64,000 nucleotides of DNA from Rhodotorula mucilaginosa (GCA_034406715.1 CP137872.1:1054001-1118000); one strand, 5' to 3'; shown: positions 44,498 through 56,286, counted from the first letter of the stretch. Translations and numbers: made by a program. The notes: generated by a model not told the origin, from the sequence alone.

Positions 44498-47400
44498 CTA
44501 TGCTTCGGATTTAGCGCTCGTCGGATCGGGCCCTGCAGCGGCGCAGCGAAGGTAGTCAGTGACCGCACAGCCTTTGAGAAGTGGCGGGACGTACGGAACT
44601 GGTAGTTGAAGTTGAGGCGGACAGCAAGGAAACGCATGTCGAGGTCGGTGCTCCGCTCGAGGCTGGCGACAAAGTCTTTCGCTTGTTCGCGGAACAGCCC
44701 TCCGTACTGAGCTAACCGATCCTCGAGGCTTTCGAGCTGTTCTGTCGTCGGTGCGCGAGCGAGGAGTGGAGGGAGCCCCTGTGGAGTCGACGGCGTGTCA
44801 GCGAACATGGAACATTTAAACGAACTTATGAGGAAACTGACCCGGCCAGCCGAATCCGCGCTGCGCGCGTGCGACTCGTACTGCATCGCGTAAGCGAAGA
44901 GGTCGTCCTGTGGGGAGAGTCATCAGCCCCTGGTTTGTGAGCAAGCATACCAAAGCGGTGCACGCACGGCTACGTTCTTGTGCTGCAACATGACCTTGAA
45001 GATGTCACGCAGTTGATCGAACAGAGGCTTGGCCTCCTTCTTTCGTCGCCCGGACGCTCTGAGGAGCGCCTTGTCGACCATTGTCGTAACGTATCGCCGG
45101 TGGGCCTCGATGAGCTTGTCGAGGTCGCCGTCCTTCTTCGAAATGAAATCTTCGAGCTCTTTCCATTGACATGCAACGACCTCGAGATGGCAGTAATATT
45201 CGACCTGGCGGACGAAGAAGATCATGTCGCCGAGGGCGATGCGAGTCTGGTGGAGCGCGAACGCGAGAGCTGCAGGGACGAGCCGTAAGCCGCCATAGCA
45301 AGGGGAAAAGCCTTTACGGAAACGCACCGGAACCGCGTTTCAACAGCCGAGTCTTGGTCATGAGCGTGCGCCAGCACTCGTTCAACGCATACTCGATTCT
45401 CTTGATCTCCCACAGGTGTTTGAACATGCTCCGGTAACCGTCGAGGCTGGCCGGGTCGATGACAGTCGAGATCGGCGCATCGACCTTGTACTCGAGGAGG
45501 AAGACGTCCCAACCGACTTGACCCTGCTCGAAATCGAGCATGCGAGCGTCGAGACGACCGAGGATGTTATCGAGAGTATCGGAATACTGGGTAGATCCTC
45601 GGATCGCGGTTTCGAGCGTCGAAGTCAGGTTGTGCCGGTAGAGCGTGTTGGCCGGACGGCTCAGCGATGGGCTGACGAGAAGGAGGACGATCAGCAGAGC
45701 GAACGCAAGTGGTCAAACCCATTTTCCTTACCCGAGCTGTTCCATCAGGATTTCGACAAAGTCGCCCTTGCCGAGCATGACGTAATCCTTCAGAGCCCGC
45801 AAGTGGTCCAGGAGTCGGAATCGATCGAAGAAAAGTTCGAACAGTCGTGCAGACGCCTGGGAGTACGCCAGAGCGATGGAGCGCTCGAGTTCGCGCATGT
45901 CGGCGTAATGCAGGACTGGAGCCGTCCAAAGCGTCAGCGGTGCCCACACGAGAGAGCTCCCTCTTTTGACTGACCCGGTGAGGTACTTCCGCTGTGCTGC
46001 GTGACCCACGCGTCGTCATCGCAGCTGTACTTCATGAAGTTGAGCGATTTCCCGGTCGAGAAGATCTGTTAGAGTGGCGCCTTGTCAGCGCACGATCAAG
46101 CGTGGGCGTGAGGCGTTCGATTTGGACTCACCTTGCGCCCAAAGCTCTCGTCCAAGAAGGACGGCAGCATGCCTTGTCGGAAGACGTATTTTTGCGTCCA
46201 TAGTTCGTGGGAAGGCATGCCGTTCTCGACGCTCCGGTCTGCGTAGCCCTCTCCGTTCCTCACAGTCTGACGCAGTGTCTCATCGAGAGCGGGGTTCAGC
46301 GTCACGAAAAATTCGTCGTAGGGGTCGTGCAGTTCTCCGGTATAGATCCACCGGCTGAGGATGGCGAAAAAGGGTGCCGAAAGAGTTTGCAGCAATCGGG
46401 CAGAGAAGGCGGCCAGGAAGGGGTCGCCGTTGGAGGTATAGGCGTGCAGAGTCGACAGGAATGCGCCTCCCGCGTTCGTCGCTGCAAGAAGCCTGCCTGT
46501 CAGTTCTGTCGAATGATCCGGCGAGGCAGCTCGGGAGGAAAACGCACGACCAATGTCTGCTGCAAGGGCCCCCATCAACCGCAATCGAAGCCGCACGCTC
46601 CTTGTCCAAACCTCCAACTTGCGCAGAGTCAGTCCGTACGCCATGTCGTGCGCGCCGTCTACCGCCCCTGCTGCACCGGCTGGCCGTCGAGAAGGTTCCT
46701 CGATGCCTTCCAAGCGGGCTTCGAGCGAGGTGACGAGCTCGAAGTAAGTGGATGTTTCCTTCAGCAGCTCTGCATGCAGGCTTTGCTCGACCATCCCCTT
46801 GCGTGGTCTACCTTTGCCCCTCCGGGCGGTCGATTTCGGCGCAACCTCCGGCTCGAGCGGCTCGTCTTGCAGTCGGCGTTGGATCGTACGATAGAGCCAT
46901 CCGAGCTCGCTGAGAGTGTGTACGAGCGCTCGGGTCGGGGCCGAGATGCTGTAGCCGCTATTCTCGAGGATGAAGTCGATGCCGCCCACGTACGCGTCCG
47001 GCAAAGGCGATTGGCCAGCGGCGTCTTCGGCGACCTCGTCCGTCACGGCGCCGCCTTCCAGGGCAATGTCCCCGTGGACATACGTCCGCCGAGGTCCCGC
47101 GGCCGGAGGTTTTTCGGGTCGAAAGCGGATGTACTGACCGTCGAGACCTTGCAGGATGAACAGGACGTCCCGCAGGAGGGTGGCCTCGTCGAGAGGAGGG
47201 GCAAGAAGTTCCGCACAGTCGGAGCGAGTCGCTGTCGCGCGGTGTTGTACGAGGAGTTGGGCCATGGACAACTTCGAGTGTTTGCGTGCTGTCCGTGAAG
47301 CCGAGAGGTTGACGTTTGCTGGCGCTGGTCGGACCAGCGCTTCCTCGGCGGGGCGGAAGAAGTTTGGTTGAGGTACACGGCGTCGCGAGTGTTCAGCAGA

Positions 47401-47600
47401 CCGTGCTGCCTCGACCGAGTCTGGATCGTACAGAGGCGACGGGAGGGAGGAGTCAGTCAGTCATTGATGAGGCGAGTGTGGCATCCCCTCCTCGGGCATA
47501 GGGTAGAGAAAGGGTCGTGCAGGTAGCCTCGCGACGCTTGCTTACCGTGCTCCACGCTTCCATGCCCGCTAGAGCTCTTGTACACCTCTGCTTGCGCCAT
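44498..47600 (-). CDS. SPC98: Gamma-tubulin complex component 3 (SPC98/Alp6-like)
   Basis: Core subunit of the gamma-tubulin small complex that nucleates microtubules at spindle pole bodies. It starts MAQAEVYKSSSGHGSVEH in a short exon (47600 downwards), then SVEAARSAEHSRRRVPQPNF. Conserved GCP3 blocks follow: LLRDVLFILQGLDGQYIRF, LVHTLSELGWLYRTIQRRL, LTLRKLEVWTRSVRLRLRLM, FLSTLHAYTSNGDPFLAAFS, RWIYTGELHDPYDEFFVTLN, LWTQKYVFRQGMLPSFLDES, GRKIFSTGKSLNFMKYS, HLRALKDYVMLGKGDFVEIL, VGWDVFLLEYKVDAPISTVI, MFKHLWEIKRIEYALNECWR and MIFFVRQVEYYCHLEVVACQ. The C-terminus FLAVRLNFNYQF joins through a last intron to RPDPTSAKSEA. GWDVF-LEYKVDAPISTV separates it from GCP2. Unlike human GCP3, it has a short N-terminal region before the grip core. 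Confidence 0.92.
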
Positions 47601-48003
47601 GTTGATCGATTCTAGTAGCGATTCCCCCCTTCGACGTCCGCCTGGAGGCGATCTGAGCGGTGAGCGCCGAGTCGCGAGCACACCAGTATGGAGCTTTCAG
47701 CGAACACGAATTTCGTCTGCGAGGATGCTTCGTGCAAAACACGCGAGGCGGACGCGTCGGCAGAGCGAAGGAGCTCCTCCTTCCGCGTGGGATCGGCAAG
47801 CGATGAGAACGAAAACGACGGAAACGTCTCTCTTGAGGCCAGCATTACCGGCGAGCAGGGTGCCTGTAGAGAACGTGAAAAGTGTACTGCGAGGAGATCC
47901 GAGTTCGCCTACAAGATCCGTCGAAAAAGATGTTCGCCGTCCCATGTGCATCCCCTTCGAGTCCGCAGCCATCCACAGCAGCTGCTGCGGCGAGGACGCG
48001 TGT
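47601..48003. other. Intergenic between DPH4 and GCP3
   Basis: 403 bp between the DPH4 stop and the GCP3 start, both on the minus strand. No gene is seen. Confidence 0.5.
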
Positions 48004-48601
48004 CTATTCCTCGACGACCTCGTATTCCACTCGGCACCGCTCACTGCATCCGTCGCATGTAACGATCTCCATGCCGGCCTCGAGTTGTTCGCGCGTGATC
48101 CGGAATTCGCTCGAGCAGCGGCACGGGTGAGTGTAGTATGCGGGCTCGTCCAGCAGCTCTGGTCGCTCGGAAGTCGGGTGGTCTTGGTAGTGCGCCTCGA
48201 ATGCATCGAGCGAGTGGGACACGGCGAAGGATTGCGCAGTCGCTCTTTGTGCCACGACCCATGCTGGCTCGCAGTCTTGCGTCAGCGCCGGAGCAAGACA
48301 AACGCATGCCACGTCAATATAGCCTAGCTCACCTCGACGTGCTGCATCGTATCGCGAGCGCGCTTCCTCGTCGCCCAGAACCTCCCATGCCTCGTTGAGC
48401 TCGTGTGCATCGTCGGCCGCTCCGATCCTGCGTTCGGTGGGTGTGGAGACCGCGGGACCCTCTCGGGCGCCATCCGCAGAAGAGACGAGACGATCCGGAT
48501 GTGCGCGGAGGATGCGAGCGCGGTATGCAAGCCGGATCTCGGCGGCGGCAGGCGGCGGCGAAGCACTCAGCCCCAGCCGAGCGTAGAGGTCGACATGCTC
48601 G
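48004..48601 (-). CDS. DPH4: Diphthamide biosynthesis protein 4 (J-domain, CSL zinc finger)
   Basis: Small DnaJ-type protein that supplies electrons and iron for the first step of diphthamide formation on eEF2, with Dph1-3. The exon at 48601 starts a J domain: HVDLYARLGLSASPPPAAAE, IRLAYRARILRAHPDRLV (HPD motif) and LNEAWEVLGDEEARSRYDAA. After an intron the C-terminal CSL zinc-binding domain reads YYTHPCRCSSEFRITREQLE, then EIVTCDGCSERCRVEYEVVE. It has the four cysteines (CRC...CDGC) expected of Dph4/DnaJC24. The initiator ATG is not in this exon. A possible upstream exon beginning at ATG 48897 and splicing after GACTGCAC would add about 70 residues, more than the family usually has, so the 5' end is open. 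Confidence 0.82.
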
Positions 48602-49007
48602 CTGGGATGGCGAGACGTTGCTGGCGAGTCCAGCTTGGGTGCTGGCAGCTTTCCGTGACTTCAGCGATGTCGGGTAAGCGGCTAGGCAGCTCGGCTCGAC
48701 GCTTTCAAGCCGCACGTGCAGTCAAGACGCGACCCGGATGCGCCGCGACGCGAGGTTGCACGACCCCGGTCGGCGACGGCGGCGACCCACTCTTTCGGCC
48801 TCCGCTTCGCTATTTTGAGCTCCAGTCTCCCAAAAACACAGCGCGCGTCAAGGTTCGGACCGCTAGCCGCCGGCGTTTCCGAGCAGCTGGAAACCATGCC
48901 AGCGCTGTCCGACGCAAACAGATCGCTGAGGCTCAGCTGCCCGTCTTACTTTTGCCCCAGCTCTCTCTGCGCCGCCCTCTCTCCCGTTCTTGTTGAGAGA
49001 CTGCTAC
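48602..49007. other. Divergent intergenic region, DPH4 / chitin deacetylase
   Basis: About 400 bp. It probably includes the 5' exon of DPH4 on the minus strand and the promoter of the chitin deacetylase on the plus strand. Confidence 0.45.
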
Positions 49008-51396
49008 ATGCCCTTCAACATGCATCGGGCTGCCGCTATCATCGCCGCGCTCGCTCCGACTCTCGCCCTCGCGTGCCATCCGCACCTTGAGCGACGCGGT
49101 CCCGTCAACGCTGCTCGAGGTCTCGACCGGAGCTCGGAAGCTGCCGAAGCCCTGATCACCGACCCTCAAACAGAGTGCTCCTACTACTCGTATCCGCCTG
49201 CGAATGACATCGTGAGTCGTCCTCTCTCTATTGCATGATCGAGTCCTCGTGCGCGGAAACTCCGGGCGGACAAGCCGCGAGGAAGTGTATTTGGCAAAGG
49301 TCGTGCCGTCTACACCTTGCAGCGCCAGGTCTGTTGGAACCAGAAGTGCAAAGAGCTGACCGTTCCGTGGCCGTCGTTTCACAGATCAACACGTATCCGA
49401 CGATCTGGGCGACAGCTGATCTCTCGAACCCGTGAGTCTCCCATTTAGTTTCGGCGCCCTGCTGTCTGGCGCTCATAACTGACAGCAATTCACCTCTGTA
49501 GCGGTATCTCGGCGGCAGACCGTGCCCTTTTCGCCAGCATCAACTCCTCCATTCCAAACATCCCCGTCCGCGGAAACCGATACGGAGATTTTTCCGGCAT
49601 TCAGTATGACAAGCAAGCGGATCCGGACTGTTGGTGGTCGTCCACGCATTGCGTGACGCCGAAACTGCCCGGACTGCTGAACGACACGGTTGCATGTAAC
49701 GAGGCGAATACGTGGGGATTGACCCTCGACGATGGTAAGCTCGAGTCTGTCAGCCGTAAATGTTCGTGCAAGTACTGACGCATCTATCTTTGAAGGACCT
49801 AACTGCAGTCATGTAAGTCCTGCCTTCCGTCGGCCCTCGTCTCGCCTCTGTCCTTGGCGAAATTTGCCGCGTCGCAGCTCGTGCGTTCGCCATTCTGAAC
49901 GCTTGCCTTTCCTCGCATACAGAACGCGTACTACGACTACCTCCAATCTCAGAACCAGAAGGCGACGCTATTCTGTGGGTTGCTCTTTGCGAGTCCCCCC
50001 TGAGCACAGGCTGACTGCTCGTACGCGTCACTTTTTCATCGACAGACATTGGCTCAAATGTGCTCGATTGGCCGCTTGAAGCTCAGCGGGGTCTAGCAGA
50101 CGGTCACGAGGTACGTTCTTCTCACTCTAAGCGTGGCAGGCTCCCTGTCTCGTGCGGTCTGCAATTCGCGTGCGCTCGACTCGTGCCGGCCCGCCCCTTG
50201 CGCTCGCTCCGGATTCCGCCCGTATATTGACCGCCTCCACCCTTGCCCGCAGCTCTGTGCTCATACTTTCTCGCATCCGTGTAGGCTTAGACCTGCATCT
50301 TCTATAGTGTGCACCCACTGACCTCGGAGCGGAATTGACAGACATGACCGGCTTGACCAACGAGCAAGTCTTTGCCGAGCTGTACTTCTCCAAGAAGGCG
50401 ATCAAGGAAGTCACCGGTGTGACGGTCCGATGCTGGCGACCGCCGTACGGCGACGTCGACGACCGAGTCCGATACATCGCATCTAAGCTGGACATGCGCA
50501 CCGTCGTGTGCGTCAGCAATCGCCTCTCTTCCGTCTTCAGACACCGGCCTGACATCATCTTGCCTGGCTGACGTAGCTGGAACGAGGATACCGACGATTG
50601 GAACTGGTCCAACGTCGGCATGGCGGCAGTCCGCGCCAACTACCAGGGAATCCTCGACGACCAAACGGCCGGCAAATTTGATCGCTCGGGTACGATCGTT
50701 CTCACGCACGAGCTGTAAGTCCCGCCTCTTGCGCATCGAGGCCCCAGTTCCGTGAGGCACAGCGCGGCGCCGTGGTGGAGACCTTGTTGGCGCGTCGGCG
50801 CGTCGGAGACCTCGTTGACGCGTTTTGTTCACCTCTATGTAGTGACAACGGGACAATGGCCTTGTCCAAAGAGTTCCTCCCGCACATTCGCCAGCAGTTT
50901 GTCGGTGGCGTCATGCCTGTCGCAGTCTGCTCCAAGTGAGCCTTTCCCTTCGCTTCCTTGACGCTCAAGGACACTTTGCTCAAAACATTCTTTCTTTGCA
51001 CGCAGCAATACCCGACCCTATGTCGAGACTGCCGACTACGTCTACCCGGACTATGCGCAGTGGGCCGCGGGGACTACGACTGTCTCCTTGGCGTCTCCGA
51101 CCGCGGGCGCCGTCGCCTCGCTCCTCTTCAGTCCGAGTCCGGCCCCGACATCGGCGTCGAGCTCTGCGACGGGTGCCTCGGCATCGGCGACGGCATCGGG
51201 CTCTGCGACGAGCGCCTCGACAACGTCGTCGGACATGTCCCGTACTGCGATCGCGACGGCCTCACGCGCCAGCGCTTCTGCGGCGGCCAGTTCCGTGAAG
51301 TCCGTCAAAGACCACACGTCCGCCGGGGTGGCGCAGTTTTCCCTGCAGGCTCCGGCCCTCCTCTTTGCCGCCATTGGGCTCGGTATCTGCCTCTGA
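49008..51396 (+). CDS. Chitin deacetylase, secreted and probably GPI-anchored
   Basis: Polysaccharide deacetylase (NodB, CE4 family) converting wall chitin to chitosan. The signal peptide is MHRAAAIIAALAPTLALA (ATG at 49020; an in-frame ATG at 49008 adds four residues). The mature region has INTYPTIWATADLSNPGISA and FASINSSIPNIPVRGNRYGD. CE4 motif 1 is TWGLTLDDGPNCSH, with the metal and catalytic Asp pair. Motif 2 is in CAHTFSHP (H-x-x-x-H). Motif 3 is VRCWRPPYGDVDDRVRYIAS. Later WNEDTDDWNW and IVLTHEL carry motifs 4 and 5. The C-terminal 90 residues are Ser/Ala/Thr-rich (SASSSATGASASATASGS) and end in a hydrophobic GPI-type tail, APALLFAAIGLGICL. Around ten introns interrupt it, several splitting motif regions. 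This is the last supported host protein gene in the window. Confidence 0.9.
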
Positions 51397-53411
51397 TGTT
51401 TCTTTATAGACTTGTCCATATCTCGTATTCTTATACCTTGCTAGACGGCTTCATAGACATTTGAGCGCAACGCTGCAGCACACGATCTCTTCTTCGGTTG
51501 GCATGGTTCGCCAGACACCATTCCTCGCTGCGGTGTTCATCGGCGCGGGCTCTCTTCGCCGGTTCTTCCTGGCTTCATCTAGCTTGTGATGGGGGCGAGG
51601 AAAAACTGCAGACCCGCGGATCGCGCGGTATGTTATGTCGGTTTTGCAGCCCTTTCGGGCGGATGGCCCTACAGCCTTACACACCCATTTGATTTTGCTC
51701 AGATTATGCTGTAGTACAGAGCACATCTTGCTCCACCGAGGCTACCGTGCGCTTGGTATGGAAATTGAATGCCCTGTACACGACGCTACGCTTGCTCGAA
51801 GCGAGATCCGCCGCTACGTCCGCCTGCTGCTCCGCCGCGCCGCTCAATCCGCCGGACGGCCGCCGCTTGATCCGCCGTCTGCTCAAGAAGCTGGCAGCCT
51901 CTCGATCCGCCCTCGAACTCGACTATCAATCCGCCGTCCGCCGTCCGCCGTTCGCTCCGCCATTGATTGGCAACATCCGCCCTGTCCGCCACTCCGGCGT
52001 AGTGTGCTCACACCGCATCCGCTGGATGTATATACTGTTTCCAATCCGCACCGATGCTACTGCGGTGTCTGAAGATTGTTCTACCCTTCCCGCAGCTAAA
52101 GGCACCGAGAGAGTAACCGTGAGCAAGCGGTTGAACTGCTTTCCATGTCTGCGGGCGCCCGCTGTGAGCTGGATGAAGCAGTTCCATACATGGCGACCCT
52201 TGCACCGAAGCTGCTCCGGAGATACGGCAATTTCAGACAATCCGAAGCAACAAAACACGCGATGCGCGCTTGAGCAATTGAGCCACCCTCGCGTGGGCAA
52301 AAGATCCCCTCCTTTCCCGTGGTCCAGAATTGATTTCCGCTAGCTCAAATTAACAGTAGTGTGCGGACAGAACTGACCCTGGAGCAGCCCAAAGCCGCTA
52401 TGCCGGCTTGAGACGAGACCTTGCCAAGTTGCACGTGTGACGTGAGGCAGATCCCTACCACATCGCGCCAAGCGGTAGCAGATGCTGGGGTGTAGTGGCG
52501 CAAAACCCGGGTATGTCCCATGTTTCCAGATAAGTGAGCGTCCTGACAGGGAATACACATTCTCCAGGGCATGTCATGGGTTGAGAGAAGCAGCGGAAAG
52601 GAGTGACAATATGGACCTGCCCTGCTGAACTTTCTGCTGGACGCTGAGGGCACAGAGATATTCAAGCAACTCACTGTATGCAAATGGGTAAGCAAAGACA
52701 AGGGTGTAAAGCAGGGTTGGCTAGAACAAGCCCGAGGCAGTGAAATACGGTGGCAAGGGCGGTCCCCGTCTTGACAGGCGGATTAATGGACGGACAGTGG
52801 ATTGAATGTCGAGCTCACAGGCGTGTTCAGTGGCAGATAGCACCTCACGCAGATGGTGGATTGAGCGGCGCGGCGTGTCCACCAGCGGACGCAGCGGCGG
52901 ACCAAAGTTTGAGCATCAGCACATTCCTCCGAGCTTTCAACTTGCAAGGAAGCTTCGAGGTGGCAAAAACATATGTTGTGATTGATCTCAATTGTTGAGC
53001 ACAAGTGCAAGCAAATTGAACCACGGAGTAAACCAGCGCGAGGTGGCAAAGTGCGGCCGACGTCAGGGCGGAAAGTTGTACATCCCGGCGGATTGTGCAA
53101 GCTTGCACCCCGCGGCAACTATTTTCATGCAAGTGTTGTCTTCAGCCTGACTAGATTGCCCAGTGCACTTGTCAATCGTCAGCACCTGCCGATTTGAGCA
53201 ACGCAATCGTTGCGAGTCACTGTAGGTCACCTGCAAGCTGTGGCGGCAATGGGCATTCATGTTCAGCTACATGTGCAGAGCAACTCATATTCATGTTGTT
53301 GACCTATGGCAGGAGCACGGGTTGTCAAGAGATGCTCTTGTTGGAGAGCTAGACTCGTCCGGAGCAAAAAAAAGCGGTAGCGGGCGCAAGCCTCCCGCCA
53401 CCAAAAAGTAT
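51397..53411. other. Gene-poor transition into repeat DNA
   Basis: Two kilobases after the last host gene with no coding region that I can support. Open frames are short and overlap on both strands. The main structure is the ATCCGCC motif cluster and inverted similarity described separately. From about 52,300 rightwards the sequence becomes richer in TG/CA and poorer in CG. Confidence 0.5.
51800..53093. repeat. Clustered ATCCGCC motifs in inverted arrangement, possible non-autonomous element
   Basis: On the left, ATCCGCC occurs six times in 176 bp (51806, 51847, 51870, 51905, 51929, 51975), with several GTCCGCC variants. On the right the reverse complement GGCGGAT occurs at 52777 and 53087, with GTGGATT variants near 52796 and 52856. 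A stretch at 51,825-51,850 is matched in opposite orientation at 52,857-52,880 (shared core GGATTGAGCGGCGCGGCG with one change). This looks like decayed, motif-studded termini of a DNA-transposon-like or other repeat element about 1.0-1.3 kb long. No transposase is visible. It could also be chance in GC-rich DNA. Confidence 0.4.
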
Positions 53412-53527
53412 TGAACAGAGTGGGATTCGAACCCACGCGGATTGCTCCAGTAGAAGGACCCGTGCGTGCTGCACAGAAGTTTGCAAGAAACTTGAGTCTA
53501 CCGCCTTAACCGCTCGGCCATCTGTCC
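53412..53527 (-). tRNA. tRNA-Leu(CAA), intron-containing
   Basis: Read on the minus strand it starts GGACAGATGGCCGAGCGG and ends in a T arm GTGGGTTCGAATCCCAC plus TCTGTTC and A73. The acceptor stem pairs GGACAGA with TCTGTTC, with one G-U. The anticodon arm is GTAGA-CTCAAGT-TCTAC, giving anticodon CAA. An intron of about 34-35 nt follows position 37. A long variable arm (GGA...TCC) fits leucine. The A box lies in TGGCCGAGCGG and the B box in GGTTCGAATCC, so it should be transcribable. The tandem 3,447-bp repeat array begins inside it, at 53436. Confidence 0.93.
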
Positions 53528-54892
53528 CTTGGATGTGTGAAGTGACTGCCGGTTGCAGTGTCAGCCCCAGGACTGCAGAGGAAGGTGCAGAATGCCTGCC
53601 CGGAGGAGCCAAAGGGAAGTGTGAATTGGCAGAAACCGACTGCGTTCCCACTGTCAAAGTGTGAAGCCTGAGACTCCAAGGTACAGGCAGACAAGCAGGC
53701 TAACCTTCTGTAAGATGCATCCTGCTGCTGCTGGTTCCTCCACCCCTAGGCAGGAGGGCTCTGCAACAAAGGGTCGCAAATCTGCGGGCTGAGAAGGCCA
53801 ACCGGTTCCGTCTTTCCAGACAACTCCCTCCCCTCCGTAGTTATAGCCCTATGTGTTTGTTAAAGCTGCAGTCCTACAGGCAACCTCCTGTGTGGCCAGG
53901 GAGAGGGCCAGCAAGCGGCATGCCTGACATCATCACCACACCAACTTCTTGCTAATTCAGCAAGGGCAGTGCAGATGTTCCACTTGCCTTTAGACACACC
54001 GCCCTGTGCTTGCTCCTCTGCAAGGGGAATAGAGAGAGTGTACAACACCTGCCTGTGTGAGTTGGGGCAAGCCCAAGATCTGTAGTCAGGAAATGTTTCA
54101 GTTCCACAGTGGCCACTTCATTCTGCCCGATCTGCTACGATACAAGCCATCGCGCGCTCCGAGTTGATCCAAAAAAGGCAGGTGTTGCAGAAGAGGAGGA
54201 AGTGGCATTTCCAATGCAGGTGTGTGGTCCACCACTGAAAAGTTGGGAGGGAGGGAGAAGCCAGGTCTGGATCTGTAATGAAAACACAAAGACCACCTCC
54301 TCGCGGGATCTGCACCGCTTGCACTCTGGTCTGTCCCTCGTCACAGCCGCAACGCTCACTTCAGTTGTGTCATGGGCCATGCAAGGTGTGACTGTGAAAT
54401 CAAAGAGCTAACATCACGCGTGTCAACAAGATCTCTGACTGTCACATGTTTGCCTTTGTTCTCTTTGTCTGACTATGGCTAGCTTCCTCTGTCATCACAC
54501 TCCTTTCCTCTCCTCTTGCAAGCAGGGAACTGTAAAGTAGAAGAGACTCGGAATCAAAATAGGGACCTGAGGTGGAGAGAGACAAAGCTAGCAACCAAAG
54601 GAGGAGGATGCCAGCCCAACCGGAATTCATGCTTGTGTAGTACCTTCTGAGCCGCCTCCCAACGCTTTTGAGCCGCCTGTCATTCCTTGATGGGAGGGGA
54701 AACCCGGGATAGGTGGGTGGACAGAACCTCCACCTCAAAGTGAAAATGTCAGATCCGTGAGGTCTGGCACTGCACCACGTTACGAGCTCAGTTGTGGCAC
54801 AGTAACACTCTACTTTCCATGGGTGAGCTTTACAGGTGTCCCAGATTTGTCAACCAGTCAAGAGCCCTTTCTGCTTGCCAAGTTTGCCCTGG

Positions 54893-55119
54893 TGTAAGGA
54901 CCCGGCGCGGTCCTCACTCGATGGAACTCACGCGGAACGGGAAGGTCGAGACGTCGCGAGCTTGCGAGCTCGCCGCCTGGGTTCTCTCTCACTCATACAC
55001 GAGCTGACGAGTAGAATCCAGTAATACACACTAGGGTCCCGCTAGCTCGCTCCGCCCCGCTAGCTCGCTCCGCTCGGCGAGAGAGTGTTCGCTCGGTTCA
55101 TTCAACACCGAGCGTTCCA
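54893..55119 (+). mobile_element. Solo LTR, unit 1 copy
   Basis: 227 bp beginning TGTAAGGACCCGG and ending GCGTTCCA (TG...CA ends). It is flanked on both sides by the 5-bp duplication CCTGG (54888-54892 and 55120-55124). It contains a tandem GCTAGCTCGCTCCG pair. CpG is dense inside (about 28 by my count) against about 5 and 7 in the adjoining 227-bp stretches. The 5-bp duplication fits LTR retroelements; whether Ty3/gypsy or Ty1/copia is not decided. No internal region remains, so it is a fossil left by LTR-LTR recombination, younger than the DNA around it. Confidence 0.8.
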
Positions 55120-55559
55120 CCTGGTCAATACCGTCTGCATCGCAGAGACCTCGTGCTCCTCCTCACTCCCGTATGGCAAGGTGACAGGGAGTTGCTTGAG
55201 TTGCACTGGTAGCAATGCAGAGCTGTTTTCTGACATATTTCCCCTTTGCTAGGACTGGCGTCCTGCGGACTTGTTGCGCTCTGGCTCCCTCAAGGCCTTT
55301 TCCCAGATCTAAGTCCTTCTCACTCACTTGTCTGTGTTTGAACCTTTGCTGACATTATCTCCCCCCCTAGATTACTAGCCTATTCTCTGGCTCAAGATCA
55401 AGACAATGATGTGTTACTAGGATGAGGCACCAAGTGGAGGGTCAGAGGAGGATCTTGGGCACATTTTGATGTAGCTCGCCCTCAGGCTCCCCTTCCCTCC
55501 CCCTTCAGTGCCGTATCTCACAATCTACACTCAAGTCAGTGTTATTGTTGAGCATCTCT

Positions 55560-55800
55560 CTATGGTCAAATCCTTGTCAGCAGAGTAGCCCCGTCTTGCC
55601 TTCACTTGGGATGGGTGCCCTCTGCACCCTCTGCACCCTTCCTGGGGTCTCCAGCAACACTTTGACCAGATCTTGATGTGATGGGCGCTGGACCAGTAAA
55701 TTCTGGTGTCCTGGTTTGGGAACACTGCACACTATGCTTGCAACATCCACAGTGTATCATCCACAGTCAAATGGGAAGGCTGAAAACACGCTGTAAGGCT
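55560..55800 (+). mobile_element. Ty3/gypsy integrase fragment, unit 1 copy
   Basis: A scrap recognised by the integrase word YHPQSNGKAEN near 55,750-55,795, preceded by weakly integrase-like sequence. It is short and broken, with no other recognisable gypsy domain in the unit. It is an old fossil, not clearly related to the solo LTR. Confidence 0.6.
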
Positions 55801-56286
55801 CTCACCTCATGACAAGCAGCGGAGGTGTGATACAGCCAATGAGGTATCTATACGCAACACCAGATCCATGCAAGATGCTGCATGGCAGTTTCCAACACTG
55901 TGGGGACAGAAAGTGGGTGAGGGCCAAAGGATGAAGCTGGGAAGGAGTGTAAGCATGATTGGATACCCAAAATGGGCACAGCAACCCTAAGGTGTTGATG
56001 GATGAAGTATTGTAGCATTGGGGGCAAAGAACCAGGCAGCAGAGTGAAGTGAAGGCACGGAAGGAGAGAGACAATGAAGTTCTCCTATGTACACAACTAC
56101 ACAACCCGCTCTCTGATACAGCTGCCACAAGAGGGATTGCTCCTGAACACCCAGGAACTTAGCAATTCCATGAGGGAAGACTTGCAAGCATTGCACAAGG
56201 CTTGCACTGGCAACATTGTGAGGAGGAGGAGAGGGGAACCCTCCCGCACAGAGAGTCTAGAATGAGAAGGGAAGAGGAGGATGTAC

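Noticed and set aside
46207-47298. 363-codon open frame antisense to the GCP3 gene
   Set aside because: Shadow of a conserved coding exon. Composition is rich in Arg, Gly and Cys, with no family resemblance.
55025-55119. Ending the LTR at ATACA near 55,027 rather than at TTCCA
   Set aside because: Only the 55,119 end leaves a matching 5-bp duplication (CCTGG) on both sides and the CpG-rich block intact.
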